Assembly (NCBI GenBank): GCA_016708025.1
Contig: JADJGQ010000002.1
Location: 620,001 to 684,000 of the forward strand
Direction of reading: 5' to 3'
DNA length: 64,000 nucleotides
Source of the DNA: a bacterium
Lineage (GTDB): Bacteria; Zixibacteria; MSB-5A5; GN15; FEB-12
In this document: piece by piece, positions 45,453-55,676 of the stretch
Layout of the letters: every line of letters begins with the position of its first letter
Numbering within the stretch: the stretch's first letter is position 1
Translations under genes and position numbers: made by a program
The notes under the pieces: generated by a model
What the model was told of the DNA's origin: nothing
The model's database searches: none
What the model saw: only the letters and a program-made list of their open reading frames with translations

Positions 45453-48400
45453 TTACTTCAACAGAACCATCTTCTTTGTCGATGTGAAGTTACCGGCAAC
45501 CAGTCGGTAGAAATAGACGCCCGAGGCATGCTGAGTGGCATCCCATTCGACTTTATGATATCCGGCTTCCGTCCGCTTATTCCAGTTGGTGACTTCCTGA
45601 CCGAGGACGTTGTAAATGGTCAGGGTCCACTCACCCGCTTTCGGCAACGCGAATTCGATCGACGTGACCGGGTTGAACGGATTCGGGTAGTTCTGCGAGA
45701 GCGAGTATTCGCTCGGCAGGAGGCTGATCTTCGCCTCTACCATATATCCATCGTAGCTACCCAGCTCGATCGACTTAACCTGTCTGGCATGGTTCATGTA
45801 GATCACCGGACCGGATTCGAGGAAGCCCTTTCCGGTCGACGAATAGATGAGCACTCTGGTCACCTTGCCATCGTATGCGGTCTTGATCTCCATCTGCGAG
45901 GCAGACTCGTGAAGGGTCGGCTCGGCCTGTCCCTCGAGAACGAGACTGATCGCACCGATCGGCGTGTCGGTGTTGCCGATCGACAGGACACCATCACTAA
46001 CACCTACCTCGGCATGATATGCCGCGTTCGGACTCAGTTTCGGCGTCATCGGTACATCGCCAACCACCGCGCGGATCAGGTAAACCAGATCGGCGACCGT
46101 CAGCGGGATGCCGTCGGCGTTGACATCGGATGCCGCTACCTGCCCGGCCTGATTGACGGTGAAGACCACCAGACCGCGGACGAAGTAGTTGGAGAAGAGG
46201 ACCGCATCGGCAATTTCGTAGCTGATGCCGTTCAGGTTGATATCGGCACGCGCATCGATCGAGTCTGCGCAGACGATGTCAATACCACCGTTGGTGAAAT
46301 CGATACAGCGCTGCGGGCCGATCTTATCCCCACCGGGGCCCTGCAGACAGTAGTCGGGAGCTCCGACATAACCCGGCAGACCAAAGCTATTATCGGTGAT
46401 CTCCTGGTGTTCGAAATTGTAAACACGGCGCGAGATCCAGAGTGTATCACCGGCGAGCGATGAAAGCGCGTTGTCGGTGCACCCGAGCCAGAAGAACTGG
46501 ACCGGCGCATACATGCACTCCAGCGTACGATCGTTGGAGACAAGGAAGTCGATCTCTGCCATTGAGCCGACCAGACCATCAAAGTAGCATCCCGGATGGT
46601 ACGCACCGTTGTTGGTCTCGGCCATGCCGACGATACGAATGAGTCCTGAAGGGCAGGCGCCATTGCAGTTGCCATCGGCACCAAAGCGGTAAGTGAAGTA
46701 CTCCCATCCGCACTGTTCAAAGAGCGGTCCCGGTGTGACCCCCATCGCCGTAAGCGAGCTGGCGTCATACGCAATGAGGAACGAGAAGCCACCGAGCGGC
46801 TTGCCCGTACCGTTCAGGAAGACATTGACCGTCTCATGCTGGCCCTGCAGGGCATTGTGTGTTTTCTCGATCTCCACGTGCATGCACTCATCGACCGTCA
46901 CATCAACACAGACCGTGTCTTTCGAGACCAAGCCGCAGAGATCTGTCGCCGTGATGACCACACAGTACATCCCTGGATCATTGATGGCCAAACAGACCTG
47001 ACCAGTCCCGGAATTGTAAGTACCAGACGGAGTCACGGTGACGGATGACAAGTTGTTGTCCGGATCTGAGACCGTGAGGTCAAAGCAGAGCGGGCCAACC
47101 TGTTCCATGTACGCGGTGAAGTCAGGCGGGCCTGCCACCACCGGCTTGTTGTTGTAATTGACCGTGATGATCGTCGTATCGTAATCGACCAGATCGCACG
47201 AATCAGTCGCCTTGAAGATGAAAGCATATTGACCGGTCGGCAGATCAGCATACGTGATGGGGAAACAGACCTGACCGGTTCCGGAATTGTAGGTGCCGAG
47301 CGGAGAGGTCAGTTCAACCGATTTCAGGTTGTTGTCCTCATCGCTTGCCGCCACTGTCCAGCAAACATTCTGGTTGCCGCAGACGAAGATCGTGCTGTCA
47401 TGCCCAGCGTTCACGATGGGCGCGGCATTCAACTGGAAGACAACTCGGAATGAATCCCGGCAGCTTACGCCGCAGGAATCAAAGCAATCGATCACGATCG
47501 TCCGGATCTCATCTACCGACGGCGTATAGGTCCACTGTCCGCCGGAGAGCGAACCGGGGCCAGAGACGATCTGGCAGTGGCTGAAGTTGCCGTTTGCATC
47601 CGTCGCGCTCACCGGCAGGCTGACCTGGGTCGGTACACACTGACGGAAAGTCGAGTTTGGCGGCATCTGGCAAACCGGCGCGGCATTAAGCGTCACAGTG
47701 ATGACCACCGTGTCGAGATCGGCTACGCCGCACTTGTCAACCGCCCGGAGGACGATCACATGGCTGCCTGAAGCTGCCGGAGTGAAACAGATCTGACCGG
47801 CGCTGTAGCTACCCGGACCGGAGAGCACCTTGATCGAATCAAGGTTGCCATCCGGATCGCTGGCTGAGGCCGGCCAGCAGATCGGTGCGGTAGTGCAGCG
47901 GAAGAGCGTCTGGTCAGCGCCGGCATTCGCTACCGGCGGATTGTTCTGCTGAATCGTGATGACAGCAGTGTCCACGTCGACTGCTCCGCAAGCGTCGGTT
48001 ACCCGGATGATCACCGGATAAACCCCGGCACTCGGCGGAGTGAAGCAAACTGTGTTGGTTATCGTGTCAATCGTCCCACCAGTGAGCAACTGCTCCAGCA
48101 CGGCGTTGGTGTTGGCATCGGTCACGCTGTACGGCAGACAGACTGGCGCCGAACCGCACTGGAAGAGAGTGGTGTCATTCTGCAGGATACTGGCAACTGG
48201 CGGCACATTCTGACTGACATTGTAAGTCATGGAGACCGTATCCGCCGCGCCACATGAGTCAGCCACTACGGCAGTGACGCTGTAGTTACCGCTGCCTGCA
48301 GCGGTGAAGCACCAGAGCCCACCGGATGTTACCGTGCCATTACCGGTCAACCGCGACCAGTTCAACGTTCCACCGTTGACATCAGAAGCTGAGAACTGAT

Positions 48401-51400
48401 AGCAGATCGATGCCGAGGCACAGATGAAAGTATCCTTTGGCGTCACCGGATCAACCGCCACAGGGCGAGAGTTGATGGTGACGTTAACCGTTACCTGGCA
48501 GGTATCCGCACCGCACCCGGTCGTGGCTACCACTGTCAGGTTGTAAGTTCCAGATGTTGCCGGCGTGAAGCAGACATTTCCGCCACTGTAGCTGCCGGTC
48601 GGCGAGACCGTGACCGTCGCACCGGAAGGCGAAACCGTCACTGGTACGCAAATCTGGCTCGAAGCGCAGAGGAAGAAGTTCTGCGTGCCGGGGCAGGTAA
48701 CCACTGGGATGTCACCAAGAGTGACCGTCACATTGATGGTATCCTGATCGATCGCTCCACACGCATCGGTCGCCTTCACCACAAAGGTGTACAGACCAGC
48801 CGAAGCCGGCGAGAAGCAGACCGTGTTGGCGGCGGTGTTAATAGTCCCGCTTCCGGAGAGGAGCTGTTCAAGCGTGATATTGTTGTTTGCATCTGAGATC
48901 GAATACGGCAAGCAAGCCGAGCCACCCGGACAGAGAGCCAGAGTAGTATCGCTGCCAAACGCGATCACCGGAGCAACATTGCTGGTCACGTTGTAAGTCA
49001 TGGTGACCGTGTCGGCCGCGCCACAGGAGTCTGTGATTGCCGCCAGCACCGTGTAACTTCCGGTTGATCCAGCGGTGAAGCACCAGAGACCGCCGGAGGT
49101 CACCGTTCCGTTGCCGCTCAGTTTGCTCCAGTTGAGCGTGCCGCCATTGACGTCAGATCCGGAGAACTGATAACAAATGGAGGTCGAAGCGCAAATGAAG
49201 GTGTCTTTCGGCGTCACCGGATCAACCGCCACGGGGCGAGAGTTGATGGTCACGTTAACCGTCAACTGGCAGGTATCTGCTCCGCAACTGGTCGAGGCGA
49301 TCACTGTCAGATTGTAGGTTCCGGAAGTTGCCGGCGTGAAGCAGACATTGCCGCCACTGTAGCTGCCGGTCGGCGTGACGGTCACGCTCGCACTACCCGG
49401 CGTTACCGTGACTGGTACGCAGATCTGCTGTGAAGAACAGAGGAAGAAATTCTGAGTCCCCGGACAGGTTACTACAGGAATCTCACCCATGGTGGCGGTC
49501 ACGTTGATCGTGTCGTAGTCCATTGCGCCGCACGCATCGGTTGCTTTCACCACGAAGGTGTACAGCCCGGCAGAGGCAGGGGAGAAGCAGACCTGATTCA
49601 GCAGAGTGTCGATCGTTCCGCTACCGGCGACCAACTGCTCCAGGGTGACGTTATTGTTGGCATCTGCCACCATGAACGGCAGGCAGGCAGTACCACCCGG
49701 GCAGAATGCCAGCGTGGTGTCATTGCCAAAGCCAACCATTGGCGGAAGATTCATGGTCGTATTGTAGGTCATAGTGACAGTATCCGCCGCTCCGCAGGAA
49801 TCTGCGACTGCCGCCAGCACCGTGTACGTGCCGGTAGTATTGGCGGTGAAGCACCAGAGACCGGTCGATGAAACCGTACCGTTCCCACTCACCTTGCTCC
49901 AGGCCAGCGTGCCGCCATTCACATCAGAAGCGGAGAACTGGTAGCAGATAGAAGCTGAAGCACAGAGGAAAGTGTCCTTCGGCGTCACCGGATCAACCGC
50001 CAGCGGGCGGGTGTTGATCGTCACATCGGCGACTACCTGGCACGTGTCAGCACCACACGAGGTGCCTGCTATCACGTTAAGAACATAATGACCGGTCGTG
50101 TCAGCCGGGAAGATGATATTACCAGCCGAGTAAGAACCGATCGGAGTAACACTAACCAATGCTCCAGCGCCCATTACGCCGATCGGGATCGAGACATTGC
50201 CTGCGGCACAGAGGAAAATTGTCTGCGTGCCCGGGCAGGTGAGCTGGGCAGCCTGTCCGACTGTCACGTTAAACGTGATATCGCAGGTATCCACACTGCA
50301 CGAGGTCGTGGCGATCACCCGGGCATTGTAGGTGCCGGTAGTGTTAGCCGTGAAGCACAACTGTCCGCCGGAGTAGGTCCCCAGGGTGGTGGTCACGGTC
50401 GCACTGGGAGGTGTTATAGTGAGTGTCTGACAGACCTGACCGGCGCCGCAAAGTGAGGCGGAGATCGGACCTGGCGGACAAGTTATCGATGCGAACTCGC
50501 CGAAGGTGATGATGGCTCTAATCGTATCCCGATCAGTGGCACCACACGAGTCAGTGACCGAAACGATGAAGTCGTAGGTTCCGGCCGTGGTCGGCGTGAA
50601 ACAGACCTTGTTGTTGGCGGCGTCAAGCGTGCCGAATCCGGCAATCAAGACCTCCGTCAAGTTGGACATCCCATTCGGGTCAGAGACCGTGTAGTTCATG
50701 CAAACCGCCTGCGGCGTGCAGAGGAACAGAGAGGTATCGGCACCAAAAGCGAGAGTCGGAGCACCGTTCAGGGTCACATTAACATTGACCGTATCCTGAC
50801 TCGCCGCACCACACTGGTCGACCGCACGGAGAATGAACGTGTAGGTTCCGGATGCCGCCGGTGTGAAGCAGATCGAACTGCCGTTGTAGGTGCCAGGACC
50901 GGAGATCAGCTTGCAGCTATCCAGGTTACCATTGATATCGGAACAGGAAGCAGGCCAGCAGATCTGGGCCGGAGTGCACTGGAAGATCGTCTGATCGAGA
51001 CCAGCCGAGGCAACCGGTGCCGTGTTGATCGTGACATTGAAAGTAATGTCGCAGGTATCGACACTGCACGAGGTCGTGGCAATCACTCGAGCATTATAAG
51101 TGCCGGAGGTCGGCGCGTTAAAGCAGAGTTGACCACCGGAATAAGTGCCGAGAGTCGACGTGACTGTTGCACCCGCCGGAGCGATCGTCAACGGCTGACA
51201 GACCTGACCCGGAGCGCAGAGGAACTTGCTGATCGGACCTGACGGGCAGGTGATGTCGGCAAAGGTTCCAAAGGTAATGATGGCTCTGATCGTATCCCGA
51301 TCAGTGGCACCACACGAGTCAGTGACCGAAACGATGAAGTCGTAGGTCCCGGCCGTGGTCGGCGTGAAACAGACCTTGTTGTTGGCCGCGTCAAGCGTGC

Positions 51401-54400
51401 CGAATCCGGCAACCAAGACCTCCGTCAAGTTGGACATACCGTTCGGATCAGAGACCGTGTAGTTCATGCAAACCGCTTGCGGCGTGCAGAGGAACAAAGA
51501 GGTATCGGCGCCAAAAGCGAGAGTCGGAGCACCATTCAGGGTCACATTAACATTGACCGTATCCTGACTCGCCGCACCACACTGGTCGACCGCTCGGAGA
51601 ATGAACGTGTAGGTTCCGGATGCCGCCGGTGTGAAGCAGATCGAACTGCCGTTGTAGGTGCCAGGACCGGAGATCAGCTTGCAGCTATCCAGGTTACCAT
51701 TGATATCGGAACAGGAAGCAGGCCAGCAGATCTGGGCCGGAGTGCACTGGAAGATCGTCTGATCGAGACCAGCCGAGGCAACCGGTGCCGTGTTGATCGT
51801 GACATTGAAAGTAATGTCGCAGGTATCGACACTGCACGAGGTCGTGGCAATCACTCGAGCATTATAAGTGCCGGAGGTCGGCGCGTTAAAGCAGAGTTGA
51901 CCACCGGAATAAGTGCCGAGAGTCGACGTGACTGTTGCACCCGCCGGAGCGATCGTCAACGGCTGACAGACCTGACCCGGAGCGCAGAGGAACTTGCTGA
52001 TCGGACCTGACGGGCAGGTGATGTCAGCAAAGGTTCCGAAGGTGATGATAGCTCTGATCGTATCCCGATCAGTGGCCCCACATGAGTCGGTGACCGAAAC
52101 GATGAAGTCGTAGGTCCCGGCCGTGGTCGGCGTGAAACAGACCTTGTTCAGCGCTGAATCGAGACTTCCAAATCCCGAGATCATAACTTCAGTCAACTTG
52201 CTCATCCCGTTCGGATCGGAGACCGAGTAGCTCATGCAAACCTGTTGTGGCGTGCAGAGGAACAGGGAGGTATCGGCGCCAAAAGCGAGGGTCGGAGCAC
52301 CGTTAACGGTTACCGTGATCTGGGTAGTATCCGCATGCTGCAGGCCGCAAGCATCGGTTGCGGTCAGCACAAAAGTATAGACTCCAGATGTGGAAGGCGT
52401 GAAGCAGATCGTGCTGCCATTGTAAGTGCCTGGCCCGGTCAGGTTACAGGTACTGAGATTGCCGTTCGGATCAGTACAGGAAGCCGGCCAGCAGATCTGA
52501 GTAGGCAGGCACTGGAAGAGAGTCTGGTTCGGGCCAGAGTTGGCGACCGGCGCCTGATTCAAATTGATCGTCACTTGAATAGTATCACTGCCATGATCGG
52601 TGCAGGCATCGGAGGCCTTTACCACGAACTGATACGTTCCGGCCGCGCCAGGAGTAAAGCAGACGGTGTTCGCGACAGTGTCAATCGTACCGGGTCCAGA
52701 GATGATCTGTTCATTCGTGACATTGTTATTCGGGTCGGTCACCGTGTACGGCAGACAGACCTCCGCGAGAGCGCACTGGAAGATGGTGGTGTCGTTTCCG
52801 AGCGCCACTGTCGGTTTCTGGTTGATATTAAACGTGATCGCAAACGATGACTGGCAGGTTGCGTTACAGGAGTCCTCACACTGGATCGTCACGTTGACGG
52901 TCTGCGATGAGGATGGTGTATAGCACCAGTTGCCACCCACCAGCGATCCGGGACCGGAGATGATCTGGCAGGATTTGAAATTGCCATTCGCATCGGTCGC
53001 GGAGTAGGGGAGGCAGACCTGCGTCGGCGTGCACTGGAAGATCGTCTGGTTACTTGGGCCGGAGCAGATCGGGGCAGCATTAAGCGTGACCGTGATCACC
53101 GCAGTATCCTGATCGATCAGTCCGCAGGCATCGGTAGCCTTCAGGATGAAAGTATAGACACCCGAAGCAGCCGGGGTGAAGCTGATCGAACCACTGTTGT
53201 ATGTGCCGGGTCCGGCGATCAACTGGCAGGTCGAAAGGTTGCTGTTCGGGTCAATACAGGAGGCGGCCCAGGTGATCGGTTGTGCTGCGCAGAGGAACAG
53301 GGTCGAATCGCGTCCGGCATCGGCGACCGGCGCGCTGTTCAGCGTGTAGTGGATAACAACCGTATCGTAGTCGACAAAATTGCAGCTATCGGTCGCCTTG
53401 ATGACAAACTCGTAATCAAGCGTGCCGCTCGGCGTGAAACAGATCTGCGAGCCATTGTAAGTACCCACGCCGCTGATCATCTCACAGGTCTTCAGGTTAT
53501 TGTCAACATCACTACACGATGCCGGCAGACAGATCTGGGCAGGTGTACACTGGAAGATCGTCTGATCGGGTCCGGCATTGGCTACCGGCGGATTGGTGCC
53601 GCAGATCGTGATATTGTACGGATTGGCCTGCGGATTTATGGATGGCGATGACACCGTCGCAGAACCATCCGAGGCCGTGATATAATAATCAAAGAACGAT
53701 GCACAGGGGAGTGCCGACGATGGTATTGTGGCGCAGAAGGTACTATCCGATGGGGCGCCAGTGGCGATCATATTGACCGCAGTGTAACTGACCGCCGCGG
53801 TCCGGTAATACAGCGTAACCGCCAGACTTCCTTTGGGGGTATCGAGGTCGGTCACATATGCGCATATGGACATCGGCGACGTGTACGGCTGACAGCCGGT
53901 GCTCAGGTTGATGGTGGCAGGGGTACGGACGATCACCGGCGGCGCAGTCTCCTGGCAAGAGAGTGAATCACACGGAGTGCAGTTCGGGCCGGTCTTCTTG
54001 CAGACCTTCATCCAGTGGACATCGCCATTCTGGATCGTATCCGGGCTAGTGTAACAGACATAGTAGCGGCTGCAGAGGCGCTCCTTGACGAGGGTATATA
54101 CGGAATCCATGTCAGCGCCGGTCTGGGCGTGCTGCCAGAATCCACCGGTCCCCGATGAAAACGCCTGCAATGCTTCCGGGTTGTACCAGGTGTTGGTAAT
54201 CGGGCCGAGGTTGAACGTGTAGATCGGAATACTGGCTGTGTTCGCAAGGTTGCAGATGGCCGTGGAATCATCCGCAAACGTGTTGTCGTTGACGCCGTCG
54301 GGAGGGTTCGGCGAACAATTGTTACTGCGATTCTCAAGTCCATCCGTAAAAGCGATCACCGCTTTGCTCCCCAATTGGAAGCGGGTGATATCGACGCCTT

Positions 54401-55022
54401 TGTAAATGCCGTCAAAGACTGCCGTGTTGCCGCCGGCAGACAGGCTATTGATCTTAGTATGAAGCGTGGCCTGGTTGCTGGTGAATGCTTGATGCACAGT
54501 CCAGCAATTCGCGAACGTCACAATGGCGACCTGGTCATACGGGTCCATCGCGTTCACAAATCGATGCATCGCCGCCTTGGCTGAGTCGAGCCGGTGATCA
54601 TCGGTCATCGATCCGCTGACATCCACCACCAAACAGACCGACGTAATGCAATTACCGGAGGTAAGTTGGGTGACGCTGAAATTCGGGACCGGAACACCGT
54701 CCTGATAGAGGCAGAAACTGTCCGCGGTCATACCGGGGACTGGAATTCCACTGCCATTCAGGACATCGACATACCCGCAAATGTACGGGAACTGCGAGCA
54801 GTCCATCTGCGAGAGGTCGATGGAAGCGACCACATCGGTCCCGGTCGCGGCAGTGATGACCGGGCGAACGGTTCCGCTCCCCGGCAATGAAGCCGTGGGA
54901 TGAAAACTTGTGTCGATGATGGTTTGATCATCAGGGGGACCAACGATGATGTACTGGGCGTTAACCGAAGTACAACAGAGGGCGAGTAGCAACAGAGACC
55001 AGCGAACCACGGAACGCAGCAT
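45453..55022 (-). CDS. Giant T9SS-exported multidomain surface protein
   Basis: A 3189-codon secreted protein. A signal peptide (MLRSVVRW to VNAQ) follows the ATG at 55022, which has a GGGAGG site; codons upstream are unlikely. Order: von Willebrand A domain (about 125-310, MIDAS motif DVSGSM near 134), more than 20 Cys-bearing PKD/Ig-like repeats of 80-90 residues (about 380-2690) with recurring FxCxxxxxCxP, a cohesin-like domain (about 2710-2860), a dockerin-like pair of calcium loops (DINLNGIS and DVNADGIP, about 2917-2991) and a C-terminal type A T9SS sorting domain (YPNPFNP, about 3106-3189). Adhesion or matrix scaffolding is inferred. Parts of the repeat array are nearly identical at the DNA level, signs of recent duplication. 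Confidence 0.9.
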   Translation of the reverse strand: MLRSVVRWSLLLLALCCTSVNAQYIIVGPPDDQTIIDTSFHPTASLPGSGTVRPVITAATGTDVVASIDLSQMDCSQFPYICGYVDVLNGSGIPVPGMTADSFCLYQDGVPVPNFSVTQLTSGNCITSVCLVVDVSGSMTDDHRLDSAKAAMHRFVNAMDPYDQVAIVTFANCWTVHQAFTSNQATLHTKINSLSAGGNTAVFDGIYKGVDITRFQLGSKAVIAFTDGLENRSNNCSPNPPDGVNDNTFADDSTAICNLANTASIPIYTFNLGPITNTWYNPEALQAFSSGTGGFWQHAQTGADMDSVYTLVKERLCSRYYVCYTSPDTIQNGDVHWMKVCKKTGPNCTPCDSLSCQETAPPVIVRTPATINLSTGCQPYTSPMSICAYVTDLDTPKGSLAVTLYYRTAAVSYTAVNMIATGAPSDSTFCATIPSSALPCASFFDYYITASDGSATVSSPSINPQANPYNITICGTNPPVANAGPDQTIFQCTPAQICLPASCSDVDNNLKTCEMISGVGTYNGSQICFTPSGTLDYEFVIKATDSCNFVDYDTVVIHYTLNSAPVADAGRDSTLFLCAAQPITWAASCIDPNSNLSTCQLIAGPGTYNSGSISFTPAASGVYTFILKATDACGLIDQDTAVITVTLNAAPICSGPSNQTIFQCTPTQVCLPYSATDANGNFKSCQIISGPGSLVGGNWCYTPSSSQTVNVTIQCEDSCNATCQSSFAITFNINQKPTVALGNDTTIFQCALAEVCLPYTVTDPNNNVTNEQIISGPGTIDTVANTVCFTPGAAGTYQFVVKASDACTDHGSDTIQVTINLNQAPVANSGPNQTLFQCLPTQICWPASCTDPNGNLSTCNLTGPGTYNGSTICFTPSTSGVYTFVLTATDACGLQHADTTQITVTVNGAPTLAFGADTSLFLCTPQQVCMSYSVSDPNGMSKLTEVMISGFGSLDSALNKVCFTPTTAGTYDFIVSVTDSCGATDRDTIRAIITFGTFADITCPSGPISKFLCAPGQVCQPLTIAPAGATVTSTLGTYSGGQLCFNAPTSGTYNARVIATTSCSVDTCDITFNVTINTAPVASAGLDQTIFQCTPAQICWPASCSDINGNLDSCKLISGPGTYNGSSICFTPAASGTYTFILRAVDQCGAASQDTVNVNVTLNGAPTLAFGADTSLFLCTPQAVCMNYTVSDPNGMSNLTEVLVAGFGTLDAANNKVCFTPTTAGTYDFIVSVTDSCGATDRDTIRAIITFGTFADITCPSGPISKFLCAPGQVCQPLTIAPAGATVTSTLGTYSGGQLCFNAPTSGTYNARVIATTSCSVDTCDITFNVTINTAPVASAGLDQTIFQCTPAQICWPASCSDINGNLDSCKLISGPGTYNGSSICFTPAASGTYTFILRAVDQCGAASQDTVNVNVTLNGAPTLAFGADTSLFLCTPQAVCMNYTVSDPNGMSNLTEVLIAGFGTLDAANNKVCFTPTTAGTYDFIVSVTDSCGATDRDTIRAIITFGEFASITCPPGPISASLCGAGQVCQTLTITPPSATVTTTLGTYSGGQLCFTANTTGTYNARVIATTSCSVDTCDITFNVTVGQAAQLTCPGTQTIFLCAAGNVSIPIGVMGAGALVSVTPIGSYSAGNIIFPADTTGHYVLNVIAGTSCGADTCQVVADVTINTRPLAVDPVTPKDTFLCASASICYQFSASDVNGGTLAWSKVSGNGTVSSTGLWCFTANTTGTYTVLAAVADSCGAADTVTMTYNTTMNLPPMVGFGNDTTLAFCPGGTACLPFMVADANNNVTLEQLVAGSGTIDTLLNQVCFSPASAGLYTFVVKATDACGAMDYDTINVTATMGEIPVVTCPGTQNFFLCSSQQICVPVTVTPGSASVTVTPTGSYSGGNVCFTPATSGTYNLTVIASTSCGADTCQLTVNVTINSRPVAVDPVTPKDTFICASTSICYQFSGSDVNGGTLNWSKLSGNGTVTSGGLWCFTAGSTGSYTVLAAITDSCGAADTVTMTYNVTSNVAPVIAFGSDTTLALCPGGSACLPYSISDANNNITLEQLLSGSGTINTAANTVCFSPASAGLYTFVVKATDACGAIDQDTINVTVTLGDIPVVTCPGTQNFFLCASSQICVPVTVSPSGATVTVSPTGSYSGGNVCFTPATSGTYNLTVVATTGCGADTCQVTVNVTINSRPVAVDPVTPKDTFICASASICYQFSASDVNGGTLNWSRLTGNGTVTSGGLWCFTAAGSGNYSVTAVVADSCGAADTVSMTYNVSQNVPPVASILQNDTTLFQCGSAPVCLPYSVTDANTNAVLEQLLTGGTIDTITNTVCFTPPSAGVYPVIIRVTDACGAVDVDTAVITIQQNNPPVANAGADQTLFRCTTAPICWPASASDPDGNLDSIKVLSGPGSYSAGQICFTPAASGSHVIVLRAVDKCGVADLDTVVITVTLNAAPVCQMPPNSTFRQCVPTQVSLPVSATDANGNFSHCQIVSGPGSLSGGQWTYTPSVDEIRTIVIDCFDSCGVSCRDSFRVVFQLNAAPIVNAGHDSTIFVCGNQNVCWTVAASDEDNNLKSVELTSPLGTYNSGTGQVCFPITYADLPTGQYAFIFKATDSCDLVDYDTTIITVNYNNKPVVAGPPDFTAYMEQVGPLCFDLTVSDPDNNLSSVTVTPSGTYNSGTGQVCLAINDPGMYCVVITATDLCGLVSKDTVCVDVTVDECMHVEIEKTHNALQGQHETVNVFLNGTGKPLGGFSFLIAYDASSLTAMGVTPGPLFEQCGWEYFTYRFGADGNCNGACPSGLIRIVGMAETNNGAYHPGCYFDGLVGSMAEIDFLVSNDRTLECMYAPVQFFWLGCTDNALSSLAGDTLWISRRVYNFEHQEITDNSFGLPGYVGAPDYCLQGPGGDKIGPQRCIDFTNGGIDIVCADSIDARADINLNGISYEIADAVLFSNYFVRGLVVFTVNQAGQVAASDVNADGIPLTVADLVYLIRAVVGDVPMTPKLSPNAAYHAEVGVSDGVLSIGNTDTPIGAISLVLEGQAEPTLHESASQMEIKTAYDGKVTRVLIYSSTGKGFLESGPVIYMNHARQVKSIELGSYDGYMVEAKISLLPSEYSLSQNYPNPFNPVTSIEFALPKAGEWTLTIYNVLGQEVTNWNKRTEAGYHKVEWDATQHASGVYFYRLVAGNFTSTKKMVLLK
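48441..49982 (-). repeat. 771-bp internal tandem repeats in the giant gene
   Basis: The same marker sequence (CGTCACCGGATCAACCGC) recurs at 48441, 49212 and 49983, exactly 771 bases apart. Each unit encodes 257 residues, about three Ig-like domains, beginning with a VTPKDTF block. Copies look roughly 85 percent identical by eye in the parts compared. Confidence 0.8.
50511..52046 (-). repeat. Two near-identical 768-bp tandem repeats in the giant gene
   Basis: Copy 50511-51278 and copy 51279-52046 differ at only a few positions. The stretch 50827-51257 is identical, including silent positions, to 51595-52025 (431 bases). Part of a third copy starts at 52047. Each unit codes for 256 residues, three Ig-like domains. 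Confidence 0.92.
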
Positions 55023-55636
55023 AATCCCTCCCAGGGATTCGGTGTCTAATACACCTGTTGTGACCATACCGGCGAACGCGACTGTGACCACGAACGTACC
55101 GCAACACGCAGACATCCGCCAATGTCATTCACGCCAATACAGTCTGCCATGACTTTTCTGAATTTGACTGAGAGAATAAATGCTGAGATGCTGTACCAGA
55201 CGACAGCGAACGCGGGATAACGAAAGTACTATATCAAACTAGAATAACCCGCACTGGTAAAATGAGCAATGTGCAATCGTCAGTATTACCTCTCGTCAAT
55301 CACCTAATTATCAAATTGATTCGTAAAGAAGGCGGAAATCTGTTCGAAACGTGCGAGTTCTGTGTCTCAACGCAGTTCCGCCCTGAGCACATTATAAGGA
55401 AGCCAAAATTCCGCATATTGTCAAGCTATTTTGCTGTTTACAGTGATGCTGCGCCGCGTCGAATTCAACGGGCGTTTCGACAGTGCGCGAGATCCTGCGG
55501 TTCATTGGCTGTCCACTAAAGCGGTCAATCGAGCCCCGTTTTGACCAGTCCTCTCGTCGATCAGGCTAACATGGTCAATTACAGCCAGATACAAATATTC
55601 CACCGGGCTGAGAGGAAATTGTTGATTTTTCCAATT
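55023..55636. other. Divergent intergenic region between the giant gene and arsR
   Basis: No convincing gene was found in these 614 bases. It should hold the promoter of the giant gene. A TTGACA (55424-55419, minus strand) and a TATAAT (55396-55391, minus strand) exist but are 22 bases apart, too far for a normal sigma-70 pair. Confidence 0.3.
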
Positions 55637-55656
55637 ATTTGGCGATATTGCCAAAT
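55637..55656. promoter_or_regulatory. ArsR operator 1
   Basis: ATTTGGC-GATATT-GCCAAAT is a perfect 7+6+7 inverted repeat 20 bases before the arsR ATG. The same half-sites recur at 56025-56044 before the second gene of the operon. It probably overlaps the promoter (TTGATT about 17 bases upstream of the repeat core), so bound repressor would block transcription. Confidence 0.75.
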
Positions 55657-55676
55657 AGAAGTTGAGGTACACCGAT

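Noticed and set aside
45453..55022. Regular DNA repeats that might be taken for CRISPR or satellite DNA
   Set aside because: The period is 768-771 bases, in frame, and the repeats encode Ig-like domains with conserved Cys; there are no short repeats with unique spacers.
55391..55424. TTGACA and TATAAT on the minus strand as a promoter of the giant gene
   Set aside because: The spacing of 22 bases is too long for a normal sigma-70 promoter and the site is about 370 bases from the start codon.
55262..55519. An 85-codon plus-strand frame between the giant gene and arsR
   Set aside because: No ribosome binding site, no recognisable family and no signal or domain features; it looks like chance.
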